From: Flavobacterium antarcticum DSM 19726
GTDB taxonomy: Bacteria > Bacteroidota > Bacteroidia > Flavobacteriales > Flavobacteriaceae
DNA length: 64,000 bases
Assembly: GCF_000419685.1 (NCBI RefSeq)
Contig: NZ_ATTM01000004.1
Coordinates: 124,001-188,000 of the forward strand
Direction of reading: 5' to 3'
In this document: piece after piece, positions 62,622 to 64,000 of the stretch
How the letters are laid out: each line of letters starts with the position of its first letter
How positions within the stretch are numbered: the stretch's first letter is position 1
Translations under genes and position numbers: made by a program
The notes under the pieces: generated by a model
The model's input: only the letters and a program-made list of their open reading frames with translations
Told to the model about the DNA's origin: nothing
Database searches by the model: none

Positions 62622-64000
62622 CTATTTTAAATTTGCTAAACTTTGTTCTATTGTCGCAATCTTAGCTAAAGCATCAGTTTGTTTTTTACGTTCCATTTCC
62701 AATACTTTTTCAGGCGCTCCGTTTACAAACTTTTCGTTGGACAACTTCCCTTCTACCGACTTCAAGAATCCTTTAGTATAATTGAGCTCTTCGGTTAATT
62801 TAGCGATTTCAGCTTCCACATCAATACTTCCTGAAATTGGAATGAAGTATTCGTTCGATTTCACTCTAAATGACAACGCTCCTTCTACTTGCTCAGAAAC
62901 GTACTCGAAATTAGTAATATTCCCTAACTTAGAAATAACCGAATCAAAGTGAACACTCATTTTTTCATTGTTTATTGCTTTCAATTCAATTGCATCTTTA
63001 AAAGCGATGTTCTTGTCTTTCCGAATTGTTCTAATGCCTGAAATGACTTCTATCGCATTATCAAAATCAGCAATTATTGTCTCGTCGTATGCCTTTAGAA
63101 CAGGCCATTCAGAAACAATTAATGCTTCCTCTGGAGTTCGTTCAGCAATTAGGTGCCAAATTTCCTCTGTCAAAAACGGCATAAATGGATGCAACAATTT
63201 CATATTGTTTTCCATCATTTCAATTGCTTTTGCAAAAGTTTTTGCATCAATTGGTTGTTGGTAAGCGGGTTTGATCATTTCCAAGAACCAAGAACAGAAA
63301 TCATCCCAAACTAATTTGTAGATTCCCATTAAAGCATCTGAAATTCTGTATTTTTCGAAATTATCTTCGATTTCTACTAACGTTTGTTGCAGTTTCGCTT
63401 CATACCATTCAATCGCCACTTTTGAAGATTCGGGTTGTGAAATTGTTTCAGAAACTTCCCAACCTTTAATCAGTTTGAATGCATTCCAAATCTTATTTGA
63501 AAACCCTTTTCCTTGGTTGCATAATTCTTCATCAAACATGATGTCGTTTCCGGCAGAAGCACTTAAAAGTAATCCTACACGAACGCCGTCTGCACCAAAT
63601 TTCTCAATCAATTCTAACGGGTCTGGAGAATTTCCAAGCGATTTTGACATTTTACGACGTTGTTTGTCACGTACCAATCCTGTCAAATATACATTGTTAA
63701 ACGGTTTTTCTCCTGTATATTCATAACCTGCAATAATCATTCGCGCCACCCAGAAAAACAAAATATCTGGACCCGTTACTAAATCATTTGTAGGATAATA
63801 GTATTTGAAATCTTCATTTTTAGGATCTAAAATTCCACCGAAAACTGCCATTGGCCACAACCATGAAGAAAACCAAGTGTCTAAAGCATCCGCATCTTGA
63901 TTTAAATCTTGTGATTCAAGTTTAGAGTTTGAAGTTTTCTCGCGTGCTAATTTTAAAGCCTCGTCTATATTTTCTGCCACTACGAAATCTTCTTTTCCGT
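62622..64000 (-). CDS. valS: Valyl-tRNA synthetase, C-terminal part
   Basis: The last 459 or so residues of a class I synthetase; the gene runs past the window edge. The KMSKS motif is RRKMSKSLGN and the anticodon-binding region follows (WEVSETISQPESS ... LHPFMPFLTEEIWHL). A C-terminal coiled coil (VEAEIAKLTEELNYTKGFL) is the tRNA-binding arm. An internal GTG at 63980 is not the start; the frame stays open to the edge. Confidence 0.95.
   Translation of the reverse strand, partial: GKEDFVVAENIDEALKLAREKTSNSKLESQDLNQDADALDTWFSSWLWPMAVFGGILDPKNEDFKYYYPTNDLVTGPDILFFWVARMIIAGYEYTGEKPFNNVYLTGLVRDKQRRKMSKSLGNSPDPLELIEKFGADGVRVGLLLSASAGNDIMFDEELCNQGKGFSNKIWNAFKLIKGWEVSETISQPESSKVAIEWYEAKLQQTLVEIEDNFEKYRISDALMGIYKLVWDDFCSWFLEMIKPAYQQPIDAKTFAKAIEMMENNMKLLHPFMPFLTEEIWHLIAERTPEEALIVSEWPVLKAYDETIIADFDNAIEVISGIRTIRKDKNIAFKDAIELKAINNEKMSVHFDSVISKLGNITNFEYVSEQVEGALSFRVKSNEYFIPISGSIDVEAEIAKLTEELNYTKGFLKSVEGKLSNEKFVNGAPEKVLEMERKKQTDALAKIATIEQSLANLK

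Noticed and set aside
62622-63980. Internal GTG at 63980 as the valS start
   Set aside because: The frame continues to the window edge with valS-like sequence, so the gene is simply cut by the window.

Overview
The window looks like a chromosomal segment of a Flavobacterium-like member of the Flavobacteriaceae (Bacteroidota). The DNA is A+T-rich. Most genes lack a clear Shine-Dalgarno sequence, and many upstream regions carry the Bacteroidota -7 element TAnnTTTG. The gene families are typical of the group: BT_3928-type DoxX protein, DUF4920, DUF1543 and DUF1599 proteins, fused E1 alpha/beta 2-oxoacid dehydrogenase, fused IcmF mutase, an RND pump fused to a TolC-like domain, and a lipoprotein superoxide dismutase. 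I saw no rRNA, tRNA, CRISPR array, transposase or phage gene. The window starts in the 3' end of rimK and stops inside valS.

Layout. 0-11.3 kb: DinB, NnrD, YciO-type and DUF5694 proteins, a LytS/LytTR two-component pair, UvrD/PcrA helicase, a TPR histidine kinase with a LuxR-type regulator, and an unknown protein. 11.5-17.5 kb: heavy-metal efflux operon (small His/Asp-rich exported protein, RND-TolC fusion, adaptor). 17.7-28.1 kb: housekeeping and stress genes (E1 dehydrogenase, MutS2, divergent dps/oxyR, MnmD, cytochrome c lipoprotein, DUF4920, DUF1543, YchJ). 28.2-41.7 kb: IcmF, catalase, two alpha/beta hydrolases, RlmH, FolP, DUF1599, DoxX and ABC permease genes, plus a repeat-rich gap at 37.6-37.9 kb. 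41.8-50.7 kb: the most accessory-like part, with unknown exported proteins, a short phosphatase, a 21-bp tandem repeat array flanked by perfect inverted repeats, an MtfA-like protease with a SEC-C tail, an ABC exporter, a TonB-domain protein and a Crp/Fnr-type regulator. 50.8-64 kb: an old-yellow-enzyme-type Fe-S flavoprotein, a DbpA-like helicase, Nudix/pyrE, and a birA / rsfS-ftsH-LUD-cdsA-psd-ACBP-SOD cluster, ending with valS.

How the genes work together. OxyR (with cysteines at exactly 199 and 208), Dps, catalase and superoxide dismutase form an oxidative-stress set, with palindromic candidate operators at dps/oxyR and katA. Two promoters (metal efflux operon and Fe-S flavoenzyme) carry Crp/Fnr-type palindromes at the same distance, 29.5 bp, from the -7 element. 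The LytS/LytTR operon has two direct repeats exactly 21 bp apart, the geometry of LytTR sites. Three genes (pyrE, the DUF1543 gene, the DbpA-like helicase gene) have TAnnTTTG followed by 4 bp and then ATG, suggesting leaderless mRNAs.

No clearly new defence or mobile system was found. The strongest unexplained structures are the 21-bp array at 43.9-44.2 kb, the orphan promoter-terminator unit at 34.42-34.54 kb, and the repeat cluster at 37.6-37.9 kb. All homology statements rest on motif recognition by eye; no database search was run.
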